Program-made: the position numbers and the translations under genes | DNA from: Intestinibacillus sp. Marseille-P6563 | GTDB lineage: Bacteria > Bacillota > Clostridia > Oscillospirales > Butyricicoccaceae | Reading direction: 5' to 3' | NCBI RefSeq assembly: GCF_900604335.1 | Contig: NZ_UWOD01000002.1 | Coordinates: forward strand, 496,001-560,000 | Length of the DNA: 64,000 bases | Notes under the pieces: generated by a model | Told to the model about the DNA's origin: nothing | Seen by the model: the letters and a program-made list of their open reading frames with translations, nothing else | Database searches by the model: none | Part shown: positions 42,422-51,199 of the stretch, one piece after another | Numbering within the stretch: the first letter of the stretch is position 1 | How the letters are laid out: the number at the start of each line of letters is the position of its first letter

Positions 42422-43591
42422 TCAGTCGGGCGTACCACTGACAAAACCATCCTCCAGTTCTTCGGTCAGTGGGTCGCACACTTCTTCGTTGGCCTTGGGA
42501 TAAATCAGTTCCATCACGCGGTATTTGTCATCCCATGCGCCGTATTTGCGGTAATGAACCATGCCTTCTTCATCCCCCGACGAAACGGCATACCAGTCCT
42601 CCCCGTAGGCATTGTATCCCAAGGTGCCTGGGATTTCCGCACAGGCCTGGTTAAACAGTTCTTCGGTCGTTTTACTGGTCTGGTATCCGCTGTACACCGT
42701 GATGCGCATATCATATTCTGCGCTGTACAGACGAAGCCCATCCCCGCCTTGGAATTCATTGCTGGCGACAAAACCATCCGGCACCGCAAGGGTATAATCA
42801 AACCGGTGGTTGATGTACTTCCCGCCCTGCTCGCGGATTTCATTGGTCATAACAGAGGAAACGCGGAATTCTTCCACGATGGTTGGCTCTTCTTCTTCCG
42901 CCGGCGGTGTGACTTCCTCCGATGCGTCTGGTGTCTGGGTATCGTCATCCGTTTCCTGGTTGTCTGTTTCTCCCGGCTCTGACACACTACTGGAGGACGA
43001 AGCAACCGCTGAGCCATCCGCTTGTGCCTGTTGCCCGATTGGCGCGAACTGAATCACCGCAAATGCCACAGCCGTCAGAGCAACCGTACCCAGGCCAATC
43101 CAAAGCGGTAGCAGGCGTCTCGCCAGGGGGATGTCTTCCTCCAGTTCATCCTCCTCTTCCCATTCCAAGTCCAAATCGGATTCGCGCGGAGCCTCCAGAG
43201 TCTCCACCGCTGTTTTTGACTCCGCGGGCTGCGGCATGGATTCTTCCGGTTGCCCGGCGGACGCCGGGGTTTCTTCGGTCGGCTCCGGTGCTGCGGATTC
43301 CGCAGGCTGCGGCGTGGATGCTTCCGGTTGCTCGGTGGACGCCGGGACTTCTTCGATTTGCTCGGATGCTTCGGACTCCGCGGGTTGCTGCGTGGATTCT
43401 TCCGGTTGCTCGGTGGATGCCGGAGCGTCCTCGGTCTGCACCGGTGGTTCCGACTCCGTGGGCTGCGGAATAGGCTGTGTCGATTGGGCTACCTGCGGCG
43501 GAACTGTTTCGTCCATTTCCACCGGATGGCCACAGTAGATGCAGAATTTCGCGTTTTCTTGGAGTTTTGCGCCACAGTTGGTGCAGAACAT
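42422..43591 (-). CDS. Zinc-ribbon membrane protein with 26-residue Pro/Glu/Ser repeats
   Basis: A 389-residue protein. Residues 1-25 are a zinc ribbon (MFCTNCGAKL, FCIYCGHPV). Residues ~45-125 hold a little over three 26-residue repeats of the type EEVPASTEQPEASTPQPAES, encoded by 78-base DNA repeats. One membrane helix lies at ~155-178 (LPLWIGLGTVALTAVAFAVI), and a C-terminal extracytoplasmic domain of ~150 residues follows (FDYTLAVPDGFVASNEFQ onward). The zinc ribbon is therefore cytoplasmic. It sits between parE and parC in the same direction with short gaps (20 and 34 bases). The function is unknown; the position may be chance. Confidence 0.75.
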   Translation of the reverse strand: MFCTNCGAKLQENAKFCIYCGHPVEMDETVPPQVAQSTQPIPQPTESEPPVQTEDAPASTEQPEESTQQPAESEASEQIEEVPASTEQPEASTPQPAESAAPEPTEETPASAGQPEESMPQPAESKTAVETLEAPRESDLDLEWEEEDELEEDIPLARRLLPLWIGLGTVALTAVAFAVIQFAPIGQQAQADGSAVASSSSSVSEPGETDNQETDDDTQTPDASEEVTPPAEEEEPTIVEEFRVSSVMTNEIREQGGKYINHRFDYTLAVPDGFVASNEFQGGDGLRLYSAEYDMRITVYSGYQTSKTTEELFNQACAEIPGTLGYNAYGEDWYAVSSGDEEGMVHYRKYGAWDDKYRVMELIYPKANEEVCDPLTEELEDGFVSGTPD

Positions 43592-43611
43592 ATCCTGTTC
43601 CCCCTCTTGAT

Positions 43612-45600
43612 TTACGAGATGTCAGCTAAATCCAGGTATTCGTGACCGTTTTCTGCAATATATTCTTTTCTGCCTGCTAAATTATCCCCTAACAGCAGGT
43701 CAAACATGTCACTGGTGCGTTTGGCTTCTTCGGGCTCGACCCGAATCAGACGGCGGGACGCCGGATTCATCGTGGTTTCCCACATCATATCCGCTTCGTT
43801 TTCGCCCAGCCCCTTGGAACGCTGGATCAGCACTTTCTTACCCGCAAGTTTTTGTAAAATAGCCGCCTTTTCGGTTTCATCAAAGGCAAAATAGCTCTTA
43901 CCCTTATAGGTGATCTCATACAGCGGCGATTCGGCGATATACACATAGCCCTTTTCAATGAGCGTGGGTGTGAGCCGGTACAGCATGGTCAAAATCAATG
44001 TGCGAATCTGGAAGCCGTCGACATCGGCATCGGTGCAGATGATGACTTTGTTCCAGCGCAGGCTGTCCAAATCAAAGGCCGACATGTCCTTGGATGCCTT
44101 GGTCTGCACCTCAACGCCGCAGCCAAGCACCTTGAGCAGGTCGGTAATGATATCATTTTTGAAGATCTTGCCGTAATCGGCCTTCAAGCAGTTCAAAATC
44201 TTGCCGCGCACCGGCATGACAGCCTGAAATTCAGCATCCCGTCCCTGCTTGACCGAACCGAGCGCCGAATCGCCCTCGACGATGTACAGTTCACGACGCG
44301 ACACATCCTTGGTGCGGCAATCCACAAACTTCTGCACCCGGTTGGAAACGTCCAAATTGCCGGACAGCTTCTTTTTGATATTCAGACGCGCTTTTTCCGC
44401 CTGTTCACGGCTGCGCTTGTTAATCAGAATCTGCTCGGCGATCTTGTCAGCTTCGGCCTTGTTTTCGATGAAATAGACTTCCAGACCCTGCTTGAGAAAG
44501 TCGGTCATGGCTTCCTGAATGAATTTATTGGTGATTGCCTTTTTGGTCTGGTTCTCATACGACGTATAGGTCGAAAAACAGTTGGTCACCAGCACGAGCG
44601 AATCGAGCACATCCTGATAGGAAATCTTACTTTCGTTCTTTTGATATTTGCCAATTTGTTTGATGTACGCATCAATGGCAGACACAAAGGCCGAACGCAC
44701 CGCCTTATCGGGCGCGCCGCCATGTTCCAGCCAGGACGAGTTGTGATAATACTCGGTGCGGCTGACCGCCGAAGAAAAACAAAACGCACAGGACAGCTTG
44801 GTCTTGTATTCAGGTTTGTCCTCGCGGTCACGACCGCGGCGCTCGGCTTCCAGAAAACGTACCGAAGTGAGTGGATTTTCTCCGGCCAGTTCGGTCACAT
44901 AATCGACGATGCCGTTTTGATAGCAAAATTCCTCGGTCTGGAATTTGCTGCCCTGCTGGTCGCGCAGGATGAATTTCAGCCGGTTGTTGACCACTGCCTG
45001 CCGTTTGAGGGTATCCCGATAATATTCCAGGGGAATGTTAATATCGGTGAAAACCTCCAAATCGGGACGCCAACGGATGCGGCTGCCGGTCTTGCGCGAA
45101 GTGGACGGCTTTTTGACAAAGCCTTCCTTGGTGCCGGTTTTATTTTCGCCCTTTTCAAAATGCAGGCTGTACTCAAACCCATCGCGCAAAATGGTGACGT
45201 CCATATATTCGGACGCGTACTGGGTCGCACAGGTACCCAGGCCGTTGAGGCCCAGAGAAAACTCATAGTTTTCGCCTTCGTTGGTCTTATATTTACCGCC
45301 CGCATACAGTTCGCAAAATACCAGTTCCCAGTTATAGCGCTGCTCGCCTTCGTTCCATTCGACCGGGATACCGCGGCCCATATCCAGTACTTCGATCGAG
45401 CCGTCTGCGTAGCGAGTGACGGTGATTTCGTCGCCATATCCTTCGCGTGCCTCATCGATGGAGTTGGACAGGATCTCGAACACGGCATGTTCGCAGCCTT
45501 CCAGCCCATCGGAGCCAAAAATAACGCCCGGACGTTTGCGGACGCGGTCAGCTCCCTTGAGGGACGATATACTTTCATTGCCGTATTCGGCTTTTTTCAT
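43612..45600 (-). CDS. parE: DNA topoisomerase IV subunit B (type IIA, ParE-like)
   Basis: ATPase subunit of the type IIA topoisomerase. The 662-residue protein has a GHKL ATP-binding domain (EILSNSIDEAREG near residue 47, VLDMGRGIPVEW near 75, FSLGLNGLGTCATQYAS near 117), a transducer domain, and a Toprim domain with YIVEGDSALGSV near residue 420 and ICTDADVDGFQIRTL near residue 520 supplying the metal-binding acidic residues. GGAGAGG lies 8 bases before ATG 45600. It is the first gene of parE - zinc-ribbon gene - parC, behind a strong promoter. Confidence 0.92.
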   Translation of the reverse strand: MKKAEYGNESISSLKGADRVRKRPGVIFGSDGLEGCEHAVFEILSNSIDEAREGYGDEITVTRYADGSIEVLDMGRGIPVEWNEGEQRYNWELVFCELYAGGKYKTNEGENYEFSLGLNGLGTCATQYASEYMDVTILRDGFEYSLHFEKGENKTGTKEGFVKKPSTSRKTGSRIRWRPDLEVFTDINIPLEYYRDTLKRQAVVNNRLKFILRDQQGSKFQTEEFCYQNGIVDYVTELAGENPLTSVRFLEAERRGRDREDKPEYKTKLSCAFCFSSAVSRTEYYHNSSWLEHGGAPDKAVRSAFVSAIDAYIKQIGKYQKNESKISYQDVLDSLVLVTNCFSTYTSYENQTKKAITNKFIQEAMTDFLKQGLEVYFIENKAEADKIAEQILINKRSREQAEKARLNIKKKLSGNLDVSNRVQKFVDCRTKDVSRRELYIVEGDSALGSVKQGRDAEFQAVMPVRGKILNCLKADYGKIFKNDIITDLLKVLGCGVEVQTKASKDMSAFDLDSLRWNKVIICTDADVDGFQIRTLILTMLYRLTPTLIEKGYVYIAESPLYEITYKGKSYFAFDETEKAAILQKLAGKKVLIQRSKGLGENEADMMWETTMNPASRRLIRVEPEEAKRTSDMFDLLLGDNLAGRKEYIAENGHEYLDLADIS

Positions 45601-45635
45601 ACAGTTCCTCTCCAATTCAATTTACAGATAAAATT

Positions 45636-45664
45636 ATTATACCAACAAATGGACTTTTCGTCAA
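45636..45664 (-). promoter_or_regulatory. parE operon promoter
   Basis: On the minus strand TTGACG (45664-45659), 17-base spacer and TATAAT (45641-45636) with a TGG extension. Confidence 0.85.
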
Positions 45665-45744
45665 ATCAGGCCGCTCAAACGCCCTGTTTTTCTCAGCATG
45701 CGCCTGTCCGGCGCGGCATATACATAAAACCGGGAGGTGACAGC

Positions 45745-46005
45745 ATGGATCTTACCACGGCACTGTTTTACGCGGCCCTTGCGCTCATTGCCCTGCTTGC
45801 GCTGGGCGCGCTTTTTTCGCCTGTCCGCTGGGGCATCAAATTGGCGATCAATGCCTGTTTCGGGGTGATTGGCCTGGTCATCGCCGGGGTCTTCGGCGCA
45901 CTGGTCGGACTGACGATTACAATCAACTGGCTTTCGGTGGGGCTGACCGTTGTGCTGGGGGTGCCCGGCCTTTTTCTGGTGCTGCTTTTGCATCTGCTCT
46001 TTTAG
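45745..46005 (+). CDS. bofA: BofA-family protein (pro-sigma-K processing inhibitor type)
   Basis: An 86-residue membrane protein with three hydrophobic segments covering almost the whole length (residues ~5-22, ~32-54, ~58-84). In Bacillus BofA inhibits the SpoIVFB protease that activates sigma-K; the family is widespread in Clostridia. KLAINACFGVIGLVIAGVFG and the C-terminal NWLSVGLTVVLGVPGLFLVL match the family. GGGAGGTG lies 6 bases before ATG 45745. A much longer in-frame reading to the left overlaps parE on the opposite strand and is rejected. Confidence 0.8.
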   Translation: MDLTTALFYAALALIALLALGALFSPVRWGIKLAINACFGVIGLVIAGVFGALVGLTITINWLSVGLTVVLGVPGLFLVLLLHLLF

Positions 46006-46009
46006 GGGA

Positions 46010-46191
46010 AAACAAAAACGCTTGGAACAAGTCCAAGCGTTTTTGCTTCGGTAAAAAAGAGTGGTTGAAAAAGAGGAAAGGAGAGGGGAATCTCCTTTGA
46101 GTCCCTGTCAGTTGTCCGACAGGGGATGAAAAAGAGGGGTAAAATAGGGGGATAAAAGGAGTGTTCTCTCGAGGAGGGGGAGTCCTCGTTT
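46010..46191 (-). ncRNA. Candidate small RNA with C-rich loops
   Basis: On the minus strand a strong promoter is followed by ~180 bases without a coding frame and by an intrinsic terminator. Three hairpins are visible: CGAGGA/TCCTCG with loop CTCCCCC (46170-46188), CCCTGTC/GACAGGG with loop GGACAACT (46103-46124), and AAAGGAGA/TCTCCTTT with loop TTCCCC (46077-46098). Unpaired linkers carry ATCCCCCT, ACCCCTC and ATCCCC. Repeated exposed CCCC motifs are what Firmicute sRNAs such as RsaE and FsrA use to pair with ribosome binding sites, so a translational regulator is plausible. It does not fit the 6S RNA pattern. Confidence 0.6.
46013..46045. terminator. Terminator shared by bofA and the candidate sRNA
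   Basis: The stem AAAAACGCTTGGA/TCCAAGCGTTTTT with loop ACAAG has A/T runs on both sides and can work in both directions. Confidence 0.9.
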
Positions 46192-46197
46192 GAACTG

Positions 46198-46225
46198 ATT
46201 CTATCTTACCGGACTTTTGTGTCAA
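46198..46225 (-). promoter_or_regulatory. Promoter of the candidate sRNA
   Basis: Perfect TTGACA (46225-46220), 16-base spacer and TAGAAT (46203-46198) on the minus strand; no gene follows. Confidence 0.75.
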
Positions 46226-46278
46226 AATCGTGTCGGTTTTATGAAGGATTTTTCAAGAAATTATGAACGGGACATGAA

Positions 46279-46312
46279 TAAAAAAACAGATGCCGGAGTT
46301 TCCTCCGGCATC
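46279..46312 (-). terminator. rpsU terminator
   Basis: The stem GATGCCGGAG/CTCCGGCATC is followed on the minus strand by TG and a long T run. Confidence 0.88.
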
Positions 46313-46333
46313 CGATCGATTCTTTGACAGTTT

Positions 46334-46516
46334 TTATCTGTACTTACGCTTCTTAGCGCGAGCTGCCTCAGACTTCTTGCGGCGCTTCACGCTCGGGCTT
46401 TCATAATGCTCACGCTTGCGGAGCTCGGAAAGCACACCCGCCTTCGCACAGGAACGCTTGAATCTTCTCAGCGCGCTGTCCAAGGATTCATTTTCCTTTA
46501 CGCGGACTTCCGACAT
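46334..46516 (-). CDS. rpsU: 30S ribosomal protein S21
   Basis: A 60-residue basic protein of the small subunit, near the mRNA exit site by the anti-Shine-Dalgarno helix. It begins [20 protein letters not shown] and continues [20 protein letters not shown], matching S21 throughout, with the usual basic tail. GGGAGGG lies 7 bases before ATG 46516; an in-frame reading nine residues longer has no ribosome binding site. It has its own promoter, a ~105-base leader and a strong terminator, so it is monocistronic here. Confidence 0.95.
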   Translation of the reverse strand: MSEVRVKENESLDSALRRFKRSCAKAGVLSELRKREHYESPSVKRRKKSEAARAKKRKYR

Positions 46517-46622
46517 CGTTTTCCCTCCCTCCGCGCGAACCAAAATAGTACGCTTAAAAGCACAGCTTCCAGATGGTTGTTATCCAATTTACGGCATAAA
46601 AACACATCCAAACGAAACCGTA
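46517..46622 (-). promoter_or_regulatory. rpsU 5' leader
   Basis: A leader of ~105 bases. Its 5' part can form a hairpin in which TTTACGG pairs with CCGTAAA across a ~23-base loop. It may carry autogenous or stress control; no known class was recognised. Confidence 0.4.
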
Positions 46623-46627
46623 AACTT

Positions 46628-46656
46628 ATTATATCTTTTTTTCAGGCAGTTGTCAA
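46628..46656 (-). promoter_or_regulatory. rpsU promoter
   Basis: Perfect TTGACA (46656-46651) and TATAAT (46633-46628) with a 17-base spacer. It overlaps the region just after the leuS stop codon. Confidence 0.9.
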
Positions 46657-46670
46657 GTTTAATTTGAAAA

Positions 46671-49082
46671 TTACTTGACGACCAGATTGACGATCTTATT
46701 CTTGACCACGATGGTCTTGACGATGTTCTTGCCTTCGATGGCCTTTTGGACCTTTTCGTTGGCCAGAGCGGTATCGATCGCAACCTGCTGCTCGCAGTCG
46801 ACCGGCAACTGGATGGTGGCCTTGAGCTTGCCGCAAACCTGTACACCGATCTCAATGGACGACTCGACCGTCTTGTCCTCCTCATAGGACGGCCACGGCT
46901 CGAGCGAAAGCACGCTGGTTTCACCCAGCATCTGCCACAGTTCTTCGGTGATGTGCGGCGCAAAGGGCGATACCAGAGTCAAGAGGGTCTTGTACTCGGC
47001 CTTATTGACGCCCTTGTCATAGAACTCATTGACCATGCTCATCAGCGCGGCGATTGCCGTGTTGGCCTTGAGGTTTTCGATGTCCTCGCCGACCTTCTTG
47101 ATGGTCTTGTGCATGAGCACTTCATGCTGTGCCGAATAGGCGTCGCCATCCTGTACCTGCTCAAACAGGTTCCAGATACGCTCGAGGAAACGACGACAGC
47201 CCTTGATCGACTTCGGGCTCCACGGCGCTGCCTTTTCAAAGTCGCCGATGAACATCTCGTACAGACGCATGGTGTCTGCGCCGTAGGTATCGACGATTTC
47301 ATCCGGGTTGACGACGTTGCCGCGCGACTTGGACATCTTTTCGCCGTTCTCGCCCAAAATCATGCCATGGCTCGTGCGCTTGGCATACGGCTCCTTGGTC
47401 GGTACGACGCCGATGTCATACAGGAACTTATGCCAGAAGCGGCTGTACAGCAGGTGAAGCGTGGTGTGCTCCATGCCGCCGTTATACCAGTCGATCGGCG
47501 ACCAGTATTCGAGCGCTTCCTTGGAAGCCAGTTCCTTGTCGTTATGCGGGTCCATATAGCGCAGGAAATACCACGACGAGCCAGCCCACTGGGGCATGGT
47601 GTCGGTCTCGCGCTTGGCCGGACCGCCGCAGCACGGGCAGGTCGTGTTGACCCAATCGGTCATCTTGGCAAGCGGCGATTCGCCGTTCTCGGTCGGCTCG
47701 TAGCTCTCAACATCCGGCAGGGTCAGCGGGAGCTGATCTTCCGGCACCGGAACCCAGCCGCACTTGTCACACCAGACGATCGGAATGGGTTCGCCCCAGT
47801 AACGCTGACGGGAGAATACCCAGTCACGCAGCTTGTACTGCACCTTGGCACGGCCAATGCCCTGCTCTTCCAGCCAAGCGATCATCGCCGGGATGGCATC
47901 CTTGACCGTCTTGCCATTGAGGAAATCGGAGTTGACCAGAATGCCGGTCTCGTCCTTGGCGGTAAAGGCAGCCTTCTGCACATCCTCGCCGCCGGATACG
48001 ACTTCGATGATCTCGCAGCCGAACTTCTTGGCAAATTCCCAGTCACGGTCATCGTGCGCCGGTACCGCCATGATGGCGCCCGTACCATAGCCCATGAGGA
48101 CGTAGTCGGAAACGAAAATCGGGATTTCACGGCCGTTCACCGGATTGATCGCCGCCACGCCGTCCAGACGCACACCGGTCTTATCCTTGTTCAGTTCGGT
48201 GCGTTCAAAGTCCGACTTGCGGGCTGCTTCCTCACGGTAAGCACGAATCGCGTCGATGTTCTTCAGCTTGTCTGCCCACGCCTCGATGGACGGATGCTCG
48301 GGCGAAATGACCATATAGGTCGCGCCGAACAGCGTATCCGGACGAGTGGTGTAAACGGTCAGGGTATCGCCCTCGGTGGTCTTGAAATCGACCTCGGCGC
48401 CCGTCGAGCGGCCGATCCAGTTCTTCTGCTGGATCTTGACGCGTTCGATATAATCCAGATCGTCCAGATCGTCGATCAGACGCTGGGCATACTTGGTGAT
48501 GGCCAGCATCCACTGGCTCTTGGTCTTGTGAACGACCTCGCTGCCGCAGCGCTCGCATACGCCGTTGACCACTTCTTCGTTGGCCAACACGCACTTACAC
48601 GAGGTGCACCAGTTGACGCTCATTTCCTTCTTGTACGCCAGACCCTTCTTGAACAGCTGCAAGAAGATCCACTGGGTCCACTTGTAATAGTTCGGGTCGG
48701 TCGTGTTGATCTCACGCGACCAGTCGAACGACAGGCCAAGTGCCTTGAGCTGGCTCTTAAAGCGCGCGACATTCTTCTTGGTCACTTCGGCCGGATGCAC
48801 GTGATTCTTGATGGCAAAGTTTTCGGTCGGCAGGCCGAACGCATCCCAGCCCATCGGATACAGGACGTTAAAGCCCTGCATGCGCTTTTTACGCGCAACG
48901 ATGTCGAGCGCGGTATAAGAGCGCGGATGGCCAACGTGCAGGCCCTGGCCGGACGGATACGGGAATTCCACGAGCGCGTAGAATTTGGGTTTGGTAAAGT
49001 CCTGCGGCGCAACGAAGCACTCCTTGGCATCCCAAACGTCCTGCCACTTCTTCTCAATTTGTTTGTGTTCGTACTTGTTCAA
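46671..49082 (-). CDS. leuS: Leucyl-tRNA synthetase
   Basis: Class I synthetase of 803 residues that charges tRNA-Leu. The HIGH-type motif is [17 protein letters not shown] near residue 38, [15 protein letters not shown] near residue 575 is the KMSKS loop, and the CP1 editing insertion contains [14 protein letters not shown] near residue 248. Cysteines in WCTSCKCV...CERCG and WCDKCG form zinc modules. Translation appears to start at TTG 49082 ([13 protein letters not shown]), because GGGGG sits ~8 bases upstream and no ATG is in place. It is the last gene of the long minus-strand cluster. Confidence 0.96.
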   Translation of the reverse strand: MNKYEHKQIEKKWQDVWDAKECFVAPQDFTKPKFYALVEFPYPSGQGLHVGHPRSYTALDIVARKKRMQGFNVLYPMGWDAFGLPTENFAIKNHVHPAEVTKKNVARFKSQLKALGLSFDWSREINTTDPNYYKWTQWIFLQLFKKGLAYKKEMSVNWCTSCKCVLANEEVVNGVCERCGSEVVHKTKSQWMLAITKYAQRLIDDLDDLDYIERVKIQQKNWIGRSTGAEVDFKTTEGDTLTVYTTRPDTLFGATYMVISPEHPSIEAWADKLKNIDAIRAYREEAARKSDFERTELNKDKTGVRLDGVAAINPVNGREIPIFVSDYVLMGYGTGAIMAVPAHDDRDWEFAKKFGCEIIEVVSGGEDVQKAAFTAKDETGILVNSDFLNGKTVKDAIPAMIAWLEEQGIGRAKVQYKLRDWVFSRQRYWGEPIPIVWCDKCGWVPVPEDQLPLTLPDVESYEPTENGESPLAKMTDWVNTTCPCCGGPAKRETDTMPQWAGSSWYFLRYMDPHNDKELASKEALEYWSPIDWYNGGMEHTTLHLLYSRFWHKFLYDIGVVPTKEPYAKRTSHGMILGENGEKMSKSRGNVVNPDEIVDTYGADTMRLYEMFIGDFEKAAPWSPKSIKGCRRFLERIWNLFEQVQDGDAYSAQHEVLMHKTIKKVGEDIENLKANTAIAALMSMVNEFYDKGVNKAEYKTLLTLVSPFAPHITEELWQMLGETSVLSLEPWPSYEEDKTVESSIEIGVQVCGKLKATIQLPVDCEQQVAIDTALANEKVQKAIEGKNIVKTIVVKNKIVNLVVK

Positions 49083-49127
49083 TGGTGTTGCCCCCTAATG
49101 CAATTGGCCATTGGCGTCAGACAATTC

Positions 49128-49162
49128 GGATGCTGCGCGGCAGATGTTCTCCCGCGCAGCAT
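49128..49162. repeat. Hairpin between rsfS and leuS
   Basis: GATGCTGCGCGG pairs with CCGCGCAGCATC around a 10-base loop. It lacks a T run, so it is not a classic terminator; it may stabilise or process the mRNA between the two genes. Confidence 0.55.
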
Positions 49163-49207
49163 CGGCTTCTGTATTCCATTTCCAATCGCTGATTTCGAAT
49201 TACATAT

Positions 49208-49576
49208 TCATTCTGCTTCCTTCACACCCAGGTCAGACAGCGGGACTTTCTCGCCATCCTTCCACAGGTTTTCCAGCCGGTAGAAATCGCGGGTTTCCGG
49301 CAGGAAGATATGCACAAGCATGCTGCCGTAGTCAAGCAGAATCCAGGAAGAAGATTCAAACCCTTCCACATGGTGCGGCATGATGCCGTGATCATTTTTC
49401 AAATGGAACTCCACACTGTCGGCCAGAGCCTTGACCTGCGTGGTCGAAGTCGCCGAGCAAATGACGAAATATTCGGTCAGCGTGGTGAGCTCCTCAATAT
49501 GCAGCACTTCAATATCGCATCCCTTGCGTTCGAGCAAGGCTTCGCAGGTATATTTCAGAAGTTCTTTTGCTTCCAT
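49208..49576 (-). CDS. rsfS: Ribosome silencing factor
   Basis: A 122-residue protein that binds ribosomal protein L14 and blocks subunit joining when nutrients run out. ELTTLTEYFVICSATSTTQV near residue 31 and WILLDYGSMLVHIFLPETRDFY near residue 80 are the family signature. AAGGAG lies 8 bases before ATG 49576; a start three codons earlier is less well spaced. It follows the LCP gene by 24 bases. Confidence 0.93.
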   Translation of the reverse strand: MEAKELLKYTCEALLERKGCDIEVLHIEELTTLTEYFVICSATSTTQVKALADSVEFHLKNDHGIMPHHVEGFESSSWILLDYGSMLVHIFLPETRDFYRLENLWKDGEKVPLSDLGVKEAE

Positions 49577-49600
49577 CCTTCGCACTCCTTTGTTGCAAAT

Positions 49601-51175
49601 TTAAGCTTCGGGGTCGCCGCTGGAGGCACCCGAATCGCCGCCAGACGAACCGCCGGACGAACCACCCGAGCTGCCAGAGTCACCGCCGGATGAGCCACCC
49701 GAAGAACCCGAGTCGCCGCCAGACGAACCGCCGGACGAGCCCGAATCGCCACCGGACGAACCGCCCGAAGAACCCGAGTCACCGCCAGACGAGCCACCCG
49801 AAGAACCCGAGTCGCCGCCGGACGAACCGCCCGAACTGCCCGAGTCACCGCCCGAAGAACCACCGGACGAACCCGAGTCGCCGCTGGACGAGCCACCCGA
49901 AGAACCGCCGGACGAGCTGGAGCCACTGTCATCATCCTCGTCGTCGCGGTTGGAACTGCTCGAGGAAGTATCCTCGTCATCGTCGTCACTATACGATGGA
50001 CGTGAATACTCTCGGTCGTCGTCATCATCGTCATCATCGCTTCGCGACGAACCCTTTGTCGGGCCAGATACCAAATCGAGGTCGGTGATCGGCTTATCAT
50101 AGGGGTTGAAATATTCGTTGATCAGTTCTAGCGCCTGATCTTCATAAACGAAATAGAACGAAAGCTCGGTGCTGTTGCCAGCGGTGCTCATCGCCGAATA
50201 GCCCGGCAGTGTGAACATCTGGATGCCCGTGCTGGTATCCACCTGGAAAGCCTGTCCGGCCAGCCAGAGCATTTCGCCTGCGGTAATGTCGGTCTTGACA
50301 TTGTCAAAAACCGCGCTGGCAATGTCCTTGACCTTGAAAGCATTCTTCGGGGTCAGGACCTGCTTGGCCAGATACATCAGAAATTCCTGCTGCTTGGCAA
50401 TACGGGTTTCGTCGCCGTTGAGATATTCTTCCGGTACGTACTGGGTATAGCCCGAGCCGTTCTTACGCCAGCGCAGGAACTCTACCACTTCTTCGCCGTC
50501 CAGATGCTGCATACCCGGCTCCGGGAAGCAGATTTCCAAATCCTGCGCCGGGTCGGAATACATCATCGGGAACGGGATTTCATAATCGACACCACCAATG
50601 GCATCGACAATATCAGCAATGCCCTGGAAGTTGACGACCATATATTTATCGGGTGTAAAGCCCATGACCTGTTTGATCTGTTTTTTGGTCTGTTCAATGC
50701 CGTTCTTTGTGCCATATGCGGCATTGATCTTGCGGTTTGCACCGGTCTTATTGACGTTGGACATGGTATCACGCGGAATGTTCATCACATTGACCGTATG
50801 CGCATTGGTATCGAATGCAACCACCATGATGTTATCGGTACGCGTTTCGTCGATATCGGTTGCGCACACGACGAAGGTAAAGAAATCATCGATGCGGTCA
50901 CCCATGTTCAAATTGGCGGTCGGATCATCGCCGTTTTCCGGGTCATTGATGGTAGCATCGTTGACGTGTTCATCGGCCAGACTGGGGGGCTTGATATTGG
51001 TAGCCGCCCAAACGCCGCCAGCTGTCACCATCGCCAGGATCACGATCAAAAAGCCGATCAGGACCTTTTTCACGGTGGAAAGTGGTTTCTTTACTTTTTT
51101 GGCTGCTTGTTGTGGTTTCACCGGTTTGTCCACCTTCTGGGCGCGCCTGGAGCCGCCGCCGCCAAAAATTTTCAT
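49601..51175 (-). CDS. LytR-CpsA-Psr (LCP) family cell-wall ligase with Gly/Ser/Asp repeat tail
   Basis: A membrane protein of 524 residues that attaches anionic glycopolymers to peptidoglycan. One membrane helix lies at ~37-59 after a Lys-rich cytoplasmic start. The LCP domain covers ~95-290 (DETRTDNIMVVAFD, MNIPRDTM, VVEFLRWRKNGSGY with the conserved Arg residues). A linker with long Asp runs follows at ~375-420. The C-terminal ~110 residues are repeats of the 11-residue unit GGSSGGDSGSS, encoded by near-identical 33-base DNA units. AGGAGG fixes ATG 51175. tagO and mnaA at 28 kb would make the polymers it attaches. Confidence 0.9.
   Translation of the reverse strand: MKIFGGGGSRRAQKVDKPVKPQQAAKKVKKPLSTVKKVLIGFLIVILAMVTAGGVWAATNIKPPSLADEHVNDATINDPENGDDPTANLNMGDRIDDFFTFVVCATDIDETRTDNIMVVAFDTNAHTVNVMNIPRDTMSNVNKTGANRKINAAYGTKNGIEQTKKQIKQVMGFTPDKYMVVNFQGIADIVDAIGGVDYEIPFPMMYSDPAQDLEICFPEPGMQHLDGEEVVEFLRWRKNGSGYTQYVPEEYLNGDETRIAKQQEFLMYLAKQVLTPKNAFKVKDIASAVFDNVKTDITAGEMLWLAGQAFQVDTSTGIQMFTLPGYSAMSTAGNSTELSFYFVYEDQALELINEYFNPYDKPITDLDLVSGPTKGSSRSDDDDDDDDREYSRPSYSDDDDEDTSSSSSNRDDEDDDSGSSSSGGSSGGSSSGDSGSSGGSSGGDSGSSGGSSGGDSGSSGGSSGGDSGSSGGSSGGDSGSSGGSSGGDSGSSGGSSGGDSGSSGGSSGGSSGGDSGASSGDPEA
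49606..49925 (-). repeat. In-gene tandem repeats of ~33 bases in the LCP gene tail
   Basis: About nine copies of a ~33-base unit encode GGSSGGDSGSS-type residues. The copies differ only at synonymous positions such as CCC/GCC and GAG/GAA, so they can expand or contract by slippage or recombination. Confidence 0.85.
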
Positions 51176-51199
51176 GCTTAATTGCCTCCTAATGCACCG

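Noticed and set aside
44641-45744. A long N-terminal extension of bofA reaching back over parE
   Set aside because: The extension is antisense to parE. The BofA family protein starts at 45745 with a good ribosome binding site.
46010-46191. 6S RNA as identity of the C-rich sRNA
   Set aside because: The 5' and 3' parts do not pair into one long rod with a central bubble; separate local hairpins are seen instead.
46746-49283. An 845-codon open frame on the plus strand opposite leuS
   Set aside because: It is the exact antisense of a certain gene, has no ribosome binding site and no recognisable domain; GC-rich codon bias commonly leaves the opposite strand open.
49606-49925. Regular 33-base repeats that resemble a CRISPR array
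   Set aside because: The repeats are contiguous without spacers, stay in the LCP reading frame and differ at synonymous positions, so they are coding repeats.
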